DNA of 64,000 bases from Eukaryota sp. TZLM1-RC (GCA_040285825.1 JAUPSS010000002.1:992001-1056000), one strand, 5' to 3'; positions 11,379 to 22,381 are shown, numbered from the stretch's first letter. Notes: a model not told the origin generated them from the sequence alone. Numbers and translations: made by a program.

Positions 11379-11739
11379 TGGAAAAATATGACAAAGATAT
11401 CGAAGAAACTATTGCTGATAGAAATAGACCACTTGTTGTTATTGCTTTCCCATTTTCGATAAACGGAAGACTATCAGTAGAAGCAGGAACTTGTGTGAAT
11501 GATTTCCAAAAAATGGTTCAAGTAAAAACAATGAAAAGATTTGATATTTTTTTATGGCGGTCTCGGATACAATTTGCCATTATTTATAGATTACCTCGGT
11601 TTTTCAATCGAATTAGAGAAGCTTTAGCTAGACAGCAAGCAGATCAAGATTTTGTAGAGTAGTTCTTGGTTCATTGAATTTCGTCCCATTAGTTATGAAT
11701 TAATTTAATTAAGTGTGCAAGATGAATAAAAAAACCATG

Positions 11740-13180
11740 TTTGTTGATCAAATAACGATAAAAAACAATCAAATACACAACTGAAGTTCCAAATCCTCAA
11801 AACCTGCCTCTCCTACATCGAAACAGTTAATAGCTAAAGATTCAGAAAATGTACCAAAAGAAGAAGGTGAATCAGCAATTAATTTCACCATTCCCTTACA
11901 AAAAAAGTATTATAATGGTCAATAGACTTGTGATTTAAAACTGTGAAGCTTCCATTTAAGCCAAGAACAACCAAATTACCTCTTGTCAGACTCATAGAAG
12001 CTCTGTTGTAGCGCGTACTATCAACATTGGAGTCTTCAAGAATTAATTTTTGATAGCAAAGGCTCTGAAAGTAATCTACCCGATATGACTTGCACATTAC
12101 ATAAATTTGGTCCCTAACATTATTATGGACTTTACTTCTGAATGTGATAAAATGGTTACAGTTCAAGAGATGAGTAAACAAAAGAGGTTTACCACATTTT
12201 AATGTTTAATGATTATGCAAATTGTTTGGTCATAAAGAACAACGAAAGCGCATGTTTACAAACCATTCATTCTATTAAAAAAGGTTCATTAATTGAGGAA
12301 ATTTGGTTAGCTAAAGCAGCAGCGGAACTATTCCGAATGCCTTTAATATTTTCCCAAAGCAGAATTTTCAGTTTTGGCTAAACCAAGTCTTACTTCATAA
12401 TCCAAGCTTTCACAAAATTTGACCAGATGCTGCTGAAGCTTTTTTTAGGCAAAAACGTAAATTTGGGAGCGACTGGTGTGGAATTTCTCGAACATTCTGA
12501 GAAAACTGAATCGAAATATCACTTGGTAGGTTATTTAATTCTAATTGTAGTTGATTTAAGCAAAAATAAAATATTTACCGCCTTCTAAAAATTCTGCATT
12601 ACACAAAATCGAAGAAGTGGTGATAATAATTCCACCCAAATCAGTAGAAAAAAATAAATGACTTCAAATCAAAGAGTAATTCACTTCTAAAAAAGAAGAA
12701 AATAAATTTGACCCGAAGTTTGTGGAAAGTTATGCAAAAATTAAGAGATACCGAGGGGTGAGTTGACCTTAAAATATGAGTGACTATTGCAGAATAACAT
12801 ACTTTTAAATCAAAATATCTGATGTGTTTTTCAATGTCACATTTAGTAATAAAACTAAGATCCTTGTCAACCTTCTTCAATAAATTGTTTGACTGGGATT
12901 GTTTTTCAGGAATAGTGCCATCAAGTGATTACGGAAAGCGTCGATTTTATTTTTTCTGTATCAATTTTTGAAATTTCTTCACTTAATGCAAAAATAGTTG
13001 AACTTTGATTTGAACTATAATCCAATAATGTGAAAATGAGACTGATTATAATTTGGACAATTTGTATTACACGTTTATCAACAATGAGGTGACATAATAA
13101 TGGAAACAGATCAAATGGGCATGGTTGTGTTGTTAAGTTACTTAGTGCCACCCCATGGGTACCAAAACGCACATGTAGGA
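11740..13180 (-). mobile_element. Non-LTR retrotransposon family B, rearranged copy
   Basis: The minus strand of 11745-12560 matches family B as seen at 47140-47945. It includes HLLNC and FITFRSKVHNNVRDQIYVMCKSYRVD, then RASMSLTRGNLVVLGLNGS with the RG(D to N) position of the endonuclease, and a 3' AT-rich tail. At 12641-12880 comes an upstream piece (IEKHIRYFDLKVCYSAIVTHILRST). At 12921-13172 lies a piece with SSTIFALSEEISKIDTEK, which in intact proteins follows the previous piece but here lies 5' of it. The copy is therefore rearranged and dead. Confidence 0.7.
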
Positions 13181-13399
13181 ACTAAATTCGAAACCGAGAC
13201 CAGATGCATATAGTCTTTGTATTGAGAAGTTGTTGCACATGCCTAATAATTTGTATTTCAACAACAAATACTAACTAAATGGACTGTTGAAGAGTGATGA
13301 ATCATCACTGATGATCGATCATTTTCATATTATATTATCCTAGAATACTGTATATTACTATATACAATCATAGCATCATTAATCGGTCATCAATAACCA

Positions 13400-15124
13400 A
13401 TGAAGACACCTGCTTCAAGGAGGGCTACGCTTACAGCCCCACGTCGATCATCCGTGGCTGCTAAACGTCACTCGATAGCTCCTACTGGACCAGTACGACA
13501 TTCTCTAGCCCCAAGACAATCCTTCGCAAATGCACCTCCTCGTCCATCCACCACAGGTAGAAGTTCTATGCTTAACTCAATGCGTAACTCTTCGGCTAAT
13601 CTACGACATTCCTGGGATACGGTCTTCTACTTCCTTACAGATCAAAAGGTGGATTTTGCTATTCCTTCACTAGATGGTTCCACTCCTCCCTCAGAAGCAC
13701 TTGTTTATCAAATTTGCACAGCCCTTGTGCAGTCAATCGATCCTAATATAGTTTACACTAAACAGAACTTTGCTAAGGAGTTTTCCACACTATTAAAGTT
13801 CCTTCGCTATCCTGAAAAGATACCCTCATCAGCGCTTACTTCCCCAACTGTACCCCACACTTGGAACAGACTCTTGCCTGCAATGGCGTGGGTTGCCACT
13901 CTCGTTCAGTCCAATACTCCTGATACACCTTCAAAATGTTTATTTACCGGGGAAAGAGGTGAGGAAAAGGATTTTTTAGATAAAATGTCACATTCATATG
14001 TTTTGTGGCTTTCCCAAGATGATGATTATGATATCGAGCTAATTCAAACGCTTGAGGAGACTTTTGAAGATCGAAACAAGTCCCTGGAACATGAAATTCA
14101 AAACACCCAGGCTTCAATTGACCATTGTCACACACAAATATCCTCGTTTAACCAGAAGGGTAGTAAGCTGGTGCAGGCAAACGGAGCCGCAAGGACTCTT
14201 CAATCAGATTTAACAAAAATTAGTGATGCTTTAGATGTTTATGAACGGAAAAAATCCGATTTAGAGAAGAAGTTGCAGAATTCAGAATTGTTGTATTCTC
14301 AATTGAATGAAAAACATCTTGATTTGACAAACCATAGGGATAATTTGGGTCTTCGACTAGAAAACCAGGAGCATTCAAAGGAGGAAATCCTGTCATTGCT
14401 CACAACTAAATCAAAAAGAGAAGATTCTTTGTCTTCGTTACATTCACAATTAGAGGTTGATAGAAGAAATCTTTGGGACTTGGAGGTATCGTTGACAAAA
14501 TCATTGGAGAAAGTTGAGCTTTTGAATAAGTCTGTTTTGAATCTCTGTTTGGAATTAGGAGTTGATTTGCCACTTAAACTCAATCTGACCGGGATGAATC
14601 AATCAAATTTAATAGTTTCTGGTTCAATCGAAGAAGCCTTACAATCAATCGACGATATTGTTAAGGCAACTGAACAAGAATTAAAACAAGTGACAACCAA
14701 AGAATTGGCTGTCAGAGATCGGTTCCAACACACAAAATGTCTCCTTGAGGAAAAGAAAACTCATTTGGAGAACTTGGAACGTCGAGTTGAGCAACTTGAT
14801 CACAATTTAGCTGATGTAAAGCAAAAAATCGAGTTAACTGAAGAAAAAGATGTCAATGATGTTTTCACCTTAGAACAAGAGCTTAGAGTTTTATCCTTGG
14901 ATGATTCTGATAGACAGATTGATGAGTTGACCATTGAAAAGAATCGACTCGAGGAGCAATTGGAACAGGCAAGGAATGAATACGATACAGAAAGTACTAA
15001 ATGTACCGATATGTTAGTGGAGTTGGTTTCGGAGCTTATTAGGCATAAGGAAGTTGTGGAAACTTCTTTGAATACTAGTATTGGATACTGCCAGCAACTT
15101 ACACATGAATTGTTTGATGTATAA
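13400..15124 (+). CDS. NDC80: Kinetochore protein NDC80 (HEC1)
   Basis: A 574-residue single-exon frame. The N-terminal approximately 75 residues are basic, serine- and proline-rich (RRATLTAPRRSSVAAKR), as expected of the NDC80 microtubule-binding tail regulated by phosphorylation. Residues 75-210 form the calponin-homology head with FYFLTDQKVDFAIPSLDGST, LLKFLRYPEKIPSSALTSPT and a WNRLLPAMAWVATLV helix, all characteristic of NDC80. From about 215 to the end the sequence is coiled coil, the part that dimerises with NUF2. Length is slightly below the 640 residues of the human protein. It acts at kinetochores as the microtubule-attachment subunit of the NDC80 complex. The ATG at 13400 opens directly onto the basic tail. 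Confidence 0.9.
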   Translation: MKTPASRRATLTAPRRSSVAAKRHSIAPTGPVRHSLAPRQSFANAPPRPSTTGRSSMLNSMRNSSANLRHSWDTVFYFLTDQKVDFAIPSLDGSTPPSEALVYQICTALVQSIDPNIVYTKQNFAKEFSTLLKFLRYPEKIPSSALTSPTVPHTWNRLLPAMAWVATLVQSNTPDTPSKCLFTGERGEEKDFLDKMSHSYVLWLSQDDDYDIELIQTLEETFEDRNKSLEHEIQNTQASIDHCHTQISSFNQKGSKLVQANGAARTLQSDLTKISDALDVYERKKSDLEKKLQNSELLYSQLNEKHLDLTNHRDNLGLRLENQEHSKEEILSLLTTKSKREDSLSSLHSQLEVDRRNLWDLEVSLTKSLEKVELLNKSVLNLCLELGVDLPLKLNLTGMNQSNLIVSGSIEEALQSIDDIVKATEQELKQVTTKELAVRDRFQHTKCLLEEKKTHLENLERRVEQLDHNLADVKQKIELTEEKDVNDVFTLEQELRVLSLDDSDRQIDELTIEKNRLEEQLEQARNEYDTESTKCTDMLVELVSELIRHKEVVETSLNTSIGYCQQLTHELFDV

Positions 15125-15353
15125 TACAAAGTTATTTAATGTTTTTTATTCTAGACACAATTCTTCATAATTATGACTACACTCTAAACCAAATTTCTTA
15201 AATCAACTAGCTTTGTATTTTTAACGTAGAGCAATTGATATATTTTGTTTTTAGATTTAATAAATATTCATAAATAAGTGATTATCATAATACACTTCTA
15301 CAGATGACATTTGAGTTTACTCCAAAATTTGGACTTTCTAAATTGTTGAATAG

Positions 15354-15850
15354 GTGAATTGTTTCCGGAGTAGACCTTTAAAAAATATTTTAAACAAGAA
15401 CTATACTTTTAAAGTACTAACAGCTTCTCAAAGGAGAAGAGAAACTGTCAACAAAGACCAACAAAAATTCTATAAAAATGCTAAAAAATCATGGATTTAT
15501 CAAAACGAAATGGCAAAGAAATGGGAAGAAGAATTAAAACAATTTTCAAAGAAAACCCTAGATCATGAAGAATTCCTATATTACTGCAAGGCAAAAAACA
15601 ACTGTTCTCTCCACCTTGGAGCTTTTTACTTTAATAAAGAATTAAGAGTCATGAAACTGTAAAGATTCATGGCCACAGAGCAGTTTGAAGCAAAATGGAT
15701 GAATGAAATTGAAAATAAGTTTGGAGGTCTAGTAAATATCATAATAAGAAGAATTCAAAGTAAAATTCTGATTATTAATATTATAAAAGAGACCACAAGT
15801 CAAAGCAATTGTAGCAACATCGGTAGTTTTGAAATCATAATGGTAAGGTG
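15354..15850 (+). pseudogene. Fanzor remnant 2 (same subfamily as the copy at 30745-31900)
   Basis: Two adjoining frames (to 15662 and from 15669) encode the middle of a Fanzor: a basic helical segment ending KWEEELKQFSKKTLDHEEF, then FLYYCKAKNNCSLHLGAFYFNKEL and FEAKWMNEIENKFGG. The block from the FYF through ENKF motifs is nearly identical at the DNA level to the complement of 31080-31420. The RuvC glutamate and the zinc finger are missing, so only a fragment is left. From 15851 to about 16225 there is an unassigned stretch with one short frame (about 15890-16098) that I cannot identify. Confidence 0.65.
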
Positions 15851-16229
15851 ATCAGAATTTTACCCCCTTTGAAGCAACATGATTAAAGAAAATTGAAGCA
15901 AGAAGTCGTAAAAGTCATTCACCAAAAGAAATCAAACGTACACCCTCTGGCTTTAAACCATTTCTAGATTTTAAAGAGCACTTAAGCGAGCAACTGATAA
16001 CTCAGAAGGTGGAGTGGTGTTTAAACAAACTAAATTTTGATAATAGTCAGCTAGATCATCACAAAATGCAGGAACTCTACATGCAAATTTCAAATTAAAA
16101 ATCAGAATGACCTGTGGCTTCGCCTTTAGAAAATTTACTAATCGGTTACTGTTTCTCAGATGTCGTTAAAAATGCATCGTACCAGTACTTACAAACTTTT
16201 GCTTAAAATTAATAATTTTACAATTGAAA

Positions 16230-17245
16230 ACTTTTTTCCAGGATAAAGATTATTCAAATTATAAATTTTATTGCACCAAAACAGGAATTATGAAGTAAGA
16301 CTAGATTTAGCCAATACTAAAAATCATGCTTTCGGAAATTTTTCAAAAGACCTTCGTAATAGTTCTGCTGCTGCTTAAGTTACTCAAATTCCCCCTTTGT
16401 GTGGTCTTTGAAAAACAATCAGTGACTTTTAAACATGTGTATTCGTCCCTTTTTATGGCGAAGCAAAGAACCTAATCATTTAACATGTAAATGTGATAAA
16501 CCTCTTTTGTCTACTGAATTGTAAGCATTTTATTACATTTTACAGTAAAGTACATTATAATGTCAAGGACCAAATTTATTTCATTTGTAAAATATATCGG
16601 GTAGATTACTTTCAGAGCCATTGTTATCAATAATTAATTCTTGAAGACTCCAATATTGATAGGACCCGTTACAATAATGCTTGTATGGATCTGGCAAGAG
16701 GTGATTTGGTTGTTCTTAACTTGAATGGAAGCTTCACTATTTTAGAAGTAATGTCTATTAACGCTTGTAATTCTTCTAATAAACGAACAATAATCATTAA
16801 ATAAATATAAATTAAATGAACTAATTCTGATGTCAATAACCCTCTTCTTACTGAAGAAAAAAACTAAATTGCTAATTTCGCGAAACCTAATTCGTCTGTC
16901 AATGAAAAATCTCGCGCCCAATATAATTTATGCCCCCTTGTCTTGTCTTTGCTCGGCTCTTTAGGTAAGGCTGCTTTGGCATTCCTTGAAAATTTCAGAG
17001 TAGTTGTGAAGGAAAGAACTGGAAGAATATTCAATCGTGTATATTGGCAAAATCGAATTGTGTTTTCAATTTATCAGGGAATCGTGAAACTAATTTTTGA
17101 TGCGATATCTTCTTTTGTTCGCTTTTCAGAATCTTTAATAATTAAATGTTTTTATGTGGGAGAGGAAGGTTTTGAGAAAGTGGAGCTTTAGTGTATTTGG
17201 TTGTTCTGTTTCTATTCGTTGTTTAATAAAAATATATTTCAATTT
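16230..17245 (+). mobile_element. Non-LTR retrotransposon family B, copy 2
   Basis: A 5'-truncated, frame-broken copy. Recognisable segments match the copy at 47140-47945: HLTCKCDKPLL near 16480, MDLARGDLVVLNLNGSFTI near 16690 with the RGD-x13 endonuclease pattern, and an open C-terminal frame at 16943-17191 (SLLGSLGKAALAFLENF, then YWQNRIVFSIYQGIV). It ends in an AT-rich 3' tail at about 17240. Many stops make it inactive. No gene is visible between 17246 and 17724. Confidence 0.75.
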
Positions 17246-17724
17246 TTTAAAAAAACCCTGAAGTTTTGAAAAGATCATCTTCAATTCACTCATCTTAAAT
17301 TCAACTCCAGTTTTTTTGTTTAAAGTTTAGTTCTGAAAAAGGGAAAAGGCAGTGTTAGCGCTTGTAGTCTTGAATAAAATACATGCAAATTATATCAACT
17401 TTATCTCATTCATTTTAACTTAATTTCACGATTTAAGGCAACATAAAAACATGTTTCAAGTAAAAAATTTTGTGGAGACGTAAATTCGAAATGGACGACT
17501 ATCCAAAAACAACATCCAAATTTTTTCCTGATTCAGTGCTTAAAATTGTAATGCTCAGATGTTGTACAAATTATTTTAAGATTGCAAAAATAAATACAAA
17601 TTATACAAACACAGTGCAAAAGACTCAAGTGCAGAAGTTTTGAAAAAATCTTGATTCATTTCATCTACATCCACCAGTAATCTCAACGAATTACTACTAT
17701 TTGACATTAGTGTGCTCTTAGCCG

Positions 17725-18624
17725 ATGTCCAACAATGACGTTCTTGCTCAAATACGTGCCTTCAAAAAGGGAGGGTTAAAGAAAACGGAAACTGTCGATA
17801 AGAGTGTTCCTCCCTCCATTCTCAAAGCACAGCAGCAAGCTGCTACGCCATGCACCAATTCAGGTTCTTCTGCCCCTCCTCCTTCTCTTCCTACTCCTTC
17901 CAGCGGAGGGGGAGATCTCATGTCTGAACTTCAAGCACAGTTTAGTCGTAGGAATAAAAGTAACCCTCCACCAAAAGCACCAACCCCTCCAGCACCTCCA
18001 CAAAAGCCAGTCTCTGCACCAACCCCTCCAGCACCTCCACAAAAGCCAGTCTCTGCACCAACCCCTCCAGCACCTCCACAAAAGCCAGTCTCTGCACCAA
18101 CCCCTCCAGCTGCTCCCTTTGTTCCCCCACCTCCACCCAAGGTTCAGCCACCCCCTATGCCTCCAAAACCCTCTCCTGCTCCAAAGACTAAACCTTCACC
18201 ATCCAATTCCGCTCCTGTAGAAACTAACAAGAAGAAAGCACCCCCACCTGTCCCTCCCAAGGCTTCCAAACCCAGGAATACTACATTAAAAGCGCATGAA
18301 CCTGTATTGGAGTCTGACTATTATCGAAATCGAATTTCTCCCTTTGCTTTTGCTTTTAAAGGTGAAGTGCCCTCAACCACCTTACCGTTCAGAAACTGCG
18401 AGAAGAATTACCCCATCGCTGGTACTTGCACTGAGTGGAATCCTTTACCAATTCCTGACTCTCATCTATCCAAATTGGTTTCAAGGATCAAAGAAAAGCG
18501 TGAATATTTGAATTTTTTAGAGAATCAGCTGGATTATTATTCAGGAAGGGAATTGCCCTTAGAGCCCAAACTAATTGGTTATGTTGAAGAAGCAGTGAAG
18601 AATGTAGGTGAAGTTTCTCTTTGA
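17725..18624 (+). CDS. Proline-rich WH2-motif protein (actin regulator-like)
   Basis: A 299-residue protein. Residues 4-20, NDVLAQIRAFKKGGLKK, fit a WH2 actin-monomer-binding motif (short amphipathic helix followed by LKK). GDLMSELQAQFSRRNKS at about residues 63-79 could be a second, weaker one. The middle (80-190) is polyproline, with three nearly perfect APTPPAPPQKPVS repeats and PPPPPK stretches that would bind profilin or SH3/WW domains. The C-terminal 110 residues are a folded-looking region with a predicted coiled coil (LVSRIKEKREYLNFLENQLDYY). The architecture resembles WIP/WASP-family actin regulators, but no verprolin or WH1 domain is seen, so the exact family is open. Confidence 0.65.
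   Translation: MSNNDVLAQIRAFKKGGLKKTETVDKSVPPSILKAQQQAATPCTNSGSSAPPPSLPTPSSGGGDLMSELQAQFSRRNKSNPPPKAPTPPAPPQKPVSAPTPPAPPQKPVSAPTPPAPPQKPVSAPTPPAAPFVPPPPPKVQPPPMPPKPSPAPKTKPSPSNSAPVETNKKKAPPPVPPKASKPRNTTLKAHEPVLESDYYRNRISPFAFAFKGEVPSTTLPFRNCEKNYPIAGTCTEWNPLPIPDSHLSKLVSRIKEKREYLNFLENQLDYYSGRELPLEPKLIGYVEEAVKNVGEVSL
17979..18111 (+). repeat. 39-bp coding minisatellite (about 3.4 units)
   Basis: The unit GCACCAACCCCTCCAGCACC and its remaining 19 bases repeat almost without change about three and a half times, encoding the 13-residue proline repeat of the WH2 protein. The near identity at DNA level points to recent expansion and likely length polymorphism. Confidence 0.95.
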
Positions 18625-19466
18625 AGTTAGGTTTTGATAGTTTTTTGATGTATATTATTGTAAATTTGCTTTAAATTTGGTTTATTAGCTCGAAAATATG
18701 TTTGAATGTATCCAAGAGCAACTTTCCATATTGAACAACGGAATTCAGAGTCAAGTTTGGCACTTTGGTGCTCTCACCAACGAAAAAAAACGCAAGTTAT
18801 TGTGTAAGTTTTTGACTACAATCAGAAAAGCCATTTTTCATTGCTCAAGCACCACCAGTTCTTTCACTATTCCACTGTTGTTGTTTAGTTTAGTCTACAG
18901 TATACTCTTGCAGCTACAATGTAATTAAAATACATACTATACCAATTTTTCTTGAAAAAGTAGCTCTTGAAAAATTATATATCTGACATCAAACTTCATC
19001 GAAATGTACAAAAATCACTCGAAATTAGCGCAACTCTGACGAAACAACACAATGGAGTGAAGAACTGAACATTGTAGCAAAATGTTTCTCCATCAAGACT
19101 AGTTATATTCATGTTTGAAAGTTTGTGTTAATGTAGATACCTTAGATAAAAGATAAAGAAAATATATTGCGTCGTGAAATTAATTACAGGCACTTGCTGT
19201 AACTTGGAAATAAATCTTTGTAGGTATGAAACTCAACAAAACGACAACAACAAAAGTTTCCAAACTTGCAAAATTCCTCCAGAAAACCGATACACTGCTT
19301 GAAAATCTAATCTAGATTAATTAGTCTAAATCTTACTTGATCTATATGATGCCTGTGACATAATTGTAACAGCAAAAAGGTAAGATAACTTTTTTAAAAT
19401 TCACTGGCCCTTATAAAGGCCATCACTATTGAAGTCTATACTAGACTAATTGTCCACAGTACAACA
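18625..19466. other. Intergenic, no supported gene
   Basis: AT-rich sequence with one 76-codon frame starting at 18698 that has a hydrophobic end but no recognisable motif. I do not call it a gene. Confidence 0.5.
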
Positions 19467-19934
19467 CTACCTTTTCCCTCTCTTAGGTCTCGAACGAGAG
19501 CTGTAAGAATTAACTGCAGGGTAATTAGTTTTAGATTTAGAATTGGAATTCACTTTCCGTTTCCTGGTAGTGCGAGGACCAAGGGTACGCAAATATGATT
19601 GGTATGCCCCAGTGCTTTTGACGTCAGCAACTGGGACAGACGATGTCTCGCCGCCATACCAAACTGCGGTGCAATAAGGAATTTTATTATCATTCGAGTC
19701 TATGAAATCGAAGTGATCTATAATCTTAATAATTACAGACTTTTCCATATCACCGGCAGCAATGTTTTTATGCCAATCAATATCTTTTTTGGGGAAGTCA
19801 GAGAGGTGTAATTTGCAATGATTAATATTTACTGTGGACGTCGAACCGGTGACAAGATTCTTGAGTAATAAACTTATTGGATTAAAATTCTTCAACGAGA
19901 AAAGGGCCAGCGAAGCAACCATGGAGTTCACCAT
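19467..19934 (-). CDS. Small basic protein of unknown function
   Basis: A 155-residue frame I cannot assign. The first 60 residues are mildly hydrophobic. The middle has HFDFIDSNDNKIPYCTAVWY followed by GGETSSVPVADV. The last 40 residues are strongly basic and serine-rich (GPRTTRKRK and SRSRPKRGKR), like a nuclear localisation signal. Just upstream on the same strand lies a 2A-like motif in a separate short frame (19979-20249), also followed by a basic KKRR stretch. The two may be halves of one decayed element rather than a host gene. Confidence 0.35.
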   Translation of the reverse strand: MVNSMVASLALFSLKNFNPISLLLKNLVTGSTSTVNINHCKLHLSDFPKKDIDWHKNIAAGDMEKSVIIKIIDHFDFIDSNDNKIPYCTAVWYGGETSSVPVADVKSTGAYQSYLRTLGPRTTRKRKVNSNSKSKTNYPAVNSYSSRSRPKRGKR

Positions 19935-19978
19935 TAGTCTTTAATCGCAAATTCTTTAATCAACACAAATTTCTCGAT

Positions 19979-20249
19979 TCAGTGCTTTTTGTTGTATTTT
20001 CGCTTACGCTTTGATGTTTGTTTGTCAAAAATCGCTTTTCTAATAATTTTTGATGGAGAAATTAATTGAAAATTAGATCTTCTCTTTTTGGGACCAGGAT
20101 TTGTTTCAACATCCCCATCCATTGTTAAATCAACAGTGAATGGGTTTGTTGATAGAAGATGTTGGCAGCTTCTGGATTGAAAACATAATTTATAAACATA
20201 ATAATCAAACTCAACTTTATTAAAGTAACAATTTAAGACACAACATCCC
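19979..20249 (-). other. Open frame containing a 2A-like (StopGo) motif
   Basis: The minus strand is open for about 90 codons. It contains DGDVETNPGP at 20119-20090, a full match to the D(V/I)ExNPGP consensus of 2A peptides that make ribosomes skip a peptide bond before the last proline. The motif is preceded by STNPFTVDLT and followed by KKRRSN and more basic residues until a TGA at 19979. The only ATG is three codons before the motif. 2A motifs are known at the N-termini of some non-LTR retrotransposon proteins, so this may be a remnant of such an ORF. Upstream, 20255-20350 contains a partial duplication of the same sequence. Confidence 0.6.
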
Positions 20250-20639
20250 GTATCTTAAGTGCAAATACCTAATCCCCAAAAAACAATAAAATAAAAAACA
20301 TCAAAATAACAATTCAAAACAAAACATAAACAAAAGAAACATCCCGTATCTAAGGTGATTAGCACCATGGCTGATTCAAGAGCACCCATATCATGACTCA
20401 CATGATGAATGAAAAAAGTGCAATACTCTACCCCCACGGAAGTATCAGAACAACGATTCCGATAGGAAATTGAGGTTCCGACGTTCCGTTTATTCCTGTA
20501 AAAAGGATGACTGTTGCCGACTGAGGAGTTCGGGAGGAAGTAGTCTGCTGTTCTGTGAAGAACAGGTTGAAGGAGGAGGTGGGAACTGAGTCCGTAACCT
20601 CGTTATCCTTTTTCTCCTTTTGCTGCATGATGTTAGAAG

Positions 20640-21110
20640 AATGGGAAGAGTCAAGATAATCTCGCTGTCAGATACGATGTCTGACTTGCTGATTGCAATT
20701 TCAAATTGACTGCTAATTTCCACAATGGTATCAAATGCCTATCGACTGTATCTCTATTAGTGGTGATCAACATCAGTTCGATTTACCCTCTAGCTGTTCT
20801 GGTGGTTGTTACTCCTTCTAAACTCTATGTTTTTTTCCAGCTTCCTTCTCCTTCCTTTACCTCTTGTCCTCTTCCCATTCCGCTATCTCAACAATTGTCC
20901 CTTCCTCTCTCCCTCTCTGTTTCGACGGGACCTATTACCAATGGAACGATTGTTTCCTTTGTTTTGCCCTTTTGGCAGCAACTAATTCACTTTATTGTCC
21001 AAAATCAGTCTGTACTTTATTCATTTCTGCATTCTGGCATTAGTAGTAGTAGCTCTTTCAATGGAAATTTAAGTGTTCTGAGAATTGTCTTGCAAGCTTG
21101 GTAGTCGAAT
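20640..21110 (+). repeat. Dispersed repeat, partner of 62380-62880 (inverted)
   Basis: About 230 bases (20700-20930) closely match the complement of 62640-62875. Examples are GGTATCAAATGCCTATC, then CCTCTAGCTGTTCTGGT, then CTCTTGTCCTCTTCCCATTC. The match fades downstream on both sides. Both copies keep a partly open frame (LAVLVVVTPSKL, then FTSCPLPI), so the repeat may come from a coding sequence I do not recognise. Confidence 0.8.
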
Positions 21111-21819
21111 TAAGCACCACATGTCACTTTTTGAATTGGGGTTATCTGAGGAAAATAATTCAAATACATTGTCAGATCGTTCGTCTGGATCAAGAACAAT
21201 AATAGAGCCCAACTATAAGAATATTATGTTATAATGTTGAGGATTTATATTTCGGGTTAAATAATTTATTTATTCTATTTATTTTATAAAGAAATACTGT
21301 ATCTGATGTTTGTCAATGATAAACAACCACCGAATTACAATCAAAGACCAAGAACTACAATTGACTGAGTCCAGAAGCCGTCTATATAAGTTACAAATGC
21401 TAAAACAATGGTAAAGAAACAATCTGAAATATATAATAATAAATTTATAATGTTAAATAAAAATCACAGAAAAGCTATAATTGATAAAATGTATATTTAG
21501 TATCTATTGTAAACAAAAATGATTTTACATGATAACATTTTATTTTCAAAGAATACAACTACTATACAGACTTATCTCTCTGCAACATCAATGGTCGATG
21601 ATCATTGATGTCCTCCTCCGTGCCTTGAATATGGGAATAAGTAATATTGTAGATATTAGTATCACTACTGGTATCTCTGTTCCAGTAGATTCCACATTCA
21701 CTGTTTTGACAATGTAGCAATCAATGACAGGGAACCAATTTCGCATCCTTTTTAACATTTGTTTTTGTTCCCTTAGCTAGTTCTTTTTTCCTACAACTTT
21801 TTTTCTTTCATTTTTTTCG

Positions 21820-22362
21820 ATGGAAGCAGTTCTTCATGAATACGAACAGCTCAGAAAACGCTATGATTGCTTTCCGGCTGAAGTTCATCGTAAAATTCAA
21901 GCTTTGGACGAATCACATCGCCGTCTAGCTTTGCTCAGTACTGAACAACACAGCTTATCGTCTTCTACAGATGCATTAGAATTGAACTCTCTTTTGCAGT
22001 TAGCCAATGAGACGTCAGACAGACTTGTCAGTGCACACGATAACGTTGAACTTTGTAGTCTTTTGGAAACTTCTCTATCAACTCAAATAGATGAACTGGG
22101 TCAGGTTTTGACATCTTTTAGAGATGAACTTGGGCTCAATGATCCCTTAGTGTCTCAATTAGATGTTACCTCAGAGGTCACAGTTTGCACCTGCAAAAAT
22201 GTTGAAATTGTGTCAGGTCCTATCATTTCTTGCAGTAATTGTGGGGAGTATTTCCATAACAAATGTGTTAGTCTTCCCCCTGATTTCAATGACCACTTCT
22301 TCTGTCATCGCTGTCACAATGATCACAAAACCAATCGCCTTACCGAGTATCCTAGTTTTTAG
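21820..22362 (+). CDS. ING-like PHD-finger protein
   Basis: A 180-residue protein. The N-terminal 110 residues are helical and match the pattern of the ING dimerisation domain: FPAEVHRKIQALDE corresponds to the LPxELxRxxxxxxELD helix, and DNVELCSLLETSLSTQIDEL to the second helix. Residues 125-168 are a C-terminal PHD finger with C-x-C (CTCK), C-x2-C (CSNC), H-x2-C (HNKC) and C-x2-C (CHRC). ING proteins read H3K4me3 in histone acetyltransferase or deacetylase complexes. This one lacks the usual basic linker and has NCGEYFHNKCV in place of the aromatic WFH motif, so methyl-lysine binding is uncertain. Confidence 0.7.
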   Translation: MEAVLHEYEQLRKRYDCFPAEVHRKIQALDESHRRLALLSTEQHSLSSSTDALELNSLLQLANETSDRLVSAHDNVELCSLLETSLSTQIDELGQVLTSFRDELGLNDPLVSQLDVTSEVTVCTCKNVEIVSGPIISCSNCGEYFHNKCVSLPPDFNDHFFCHRCHNDHKTNRLTEYPSF

Positions 22363-22381
22363 GTTATATTTAATTTATTGT

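Larger units (their letters stand above)
10045..11735 (+). mobile_element. Non-LTR retrotransposon family A, copy 1 (split by a MULE)
   Basis: This is a 5'-truncated copy encoding only the C-terminal end of the RT/endonuclease protein. The left part (10060-10376) carries the LRHALNC-like end of the zinc finger, then DRGDVYCDW and VDCVSC, the endonuclease acidic residues. The right part (11379-11662) resumes in YDKDIEE and ends with the arginine-rich tail RIREALARQQADQDF. Stops and changes (for example at 10312) show decay. The tail CGTCCCATTAGTTATGA and the following A/T-rich 3' end are shared with the copies at 23460, 36383, 50805 and 61655. A MULE fragment separates the halves. Confidence 0.85.

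Noticed and set aside
18698-18928. 76-codon frame with hydrophobic end
   Set aside because: No motif, no second copy, and AT-rich surroundings; no better than chance.
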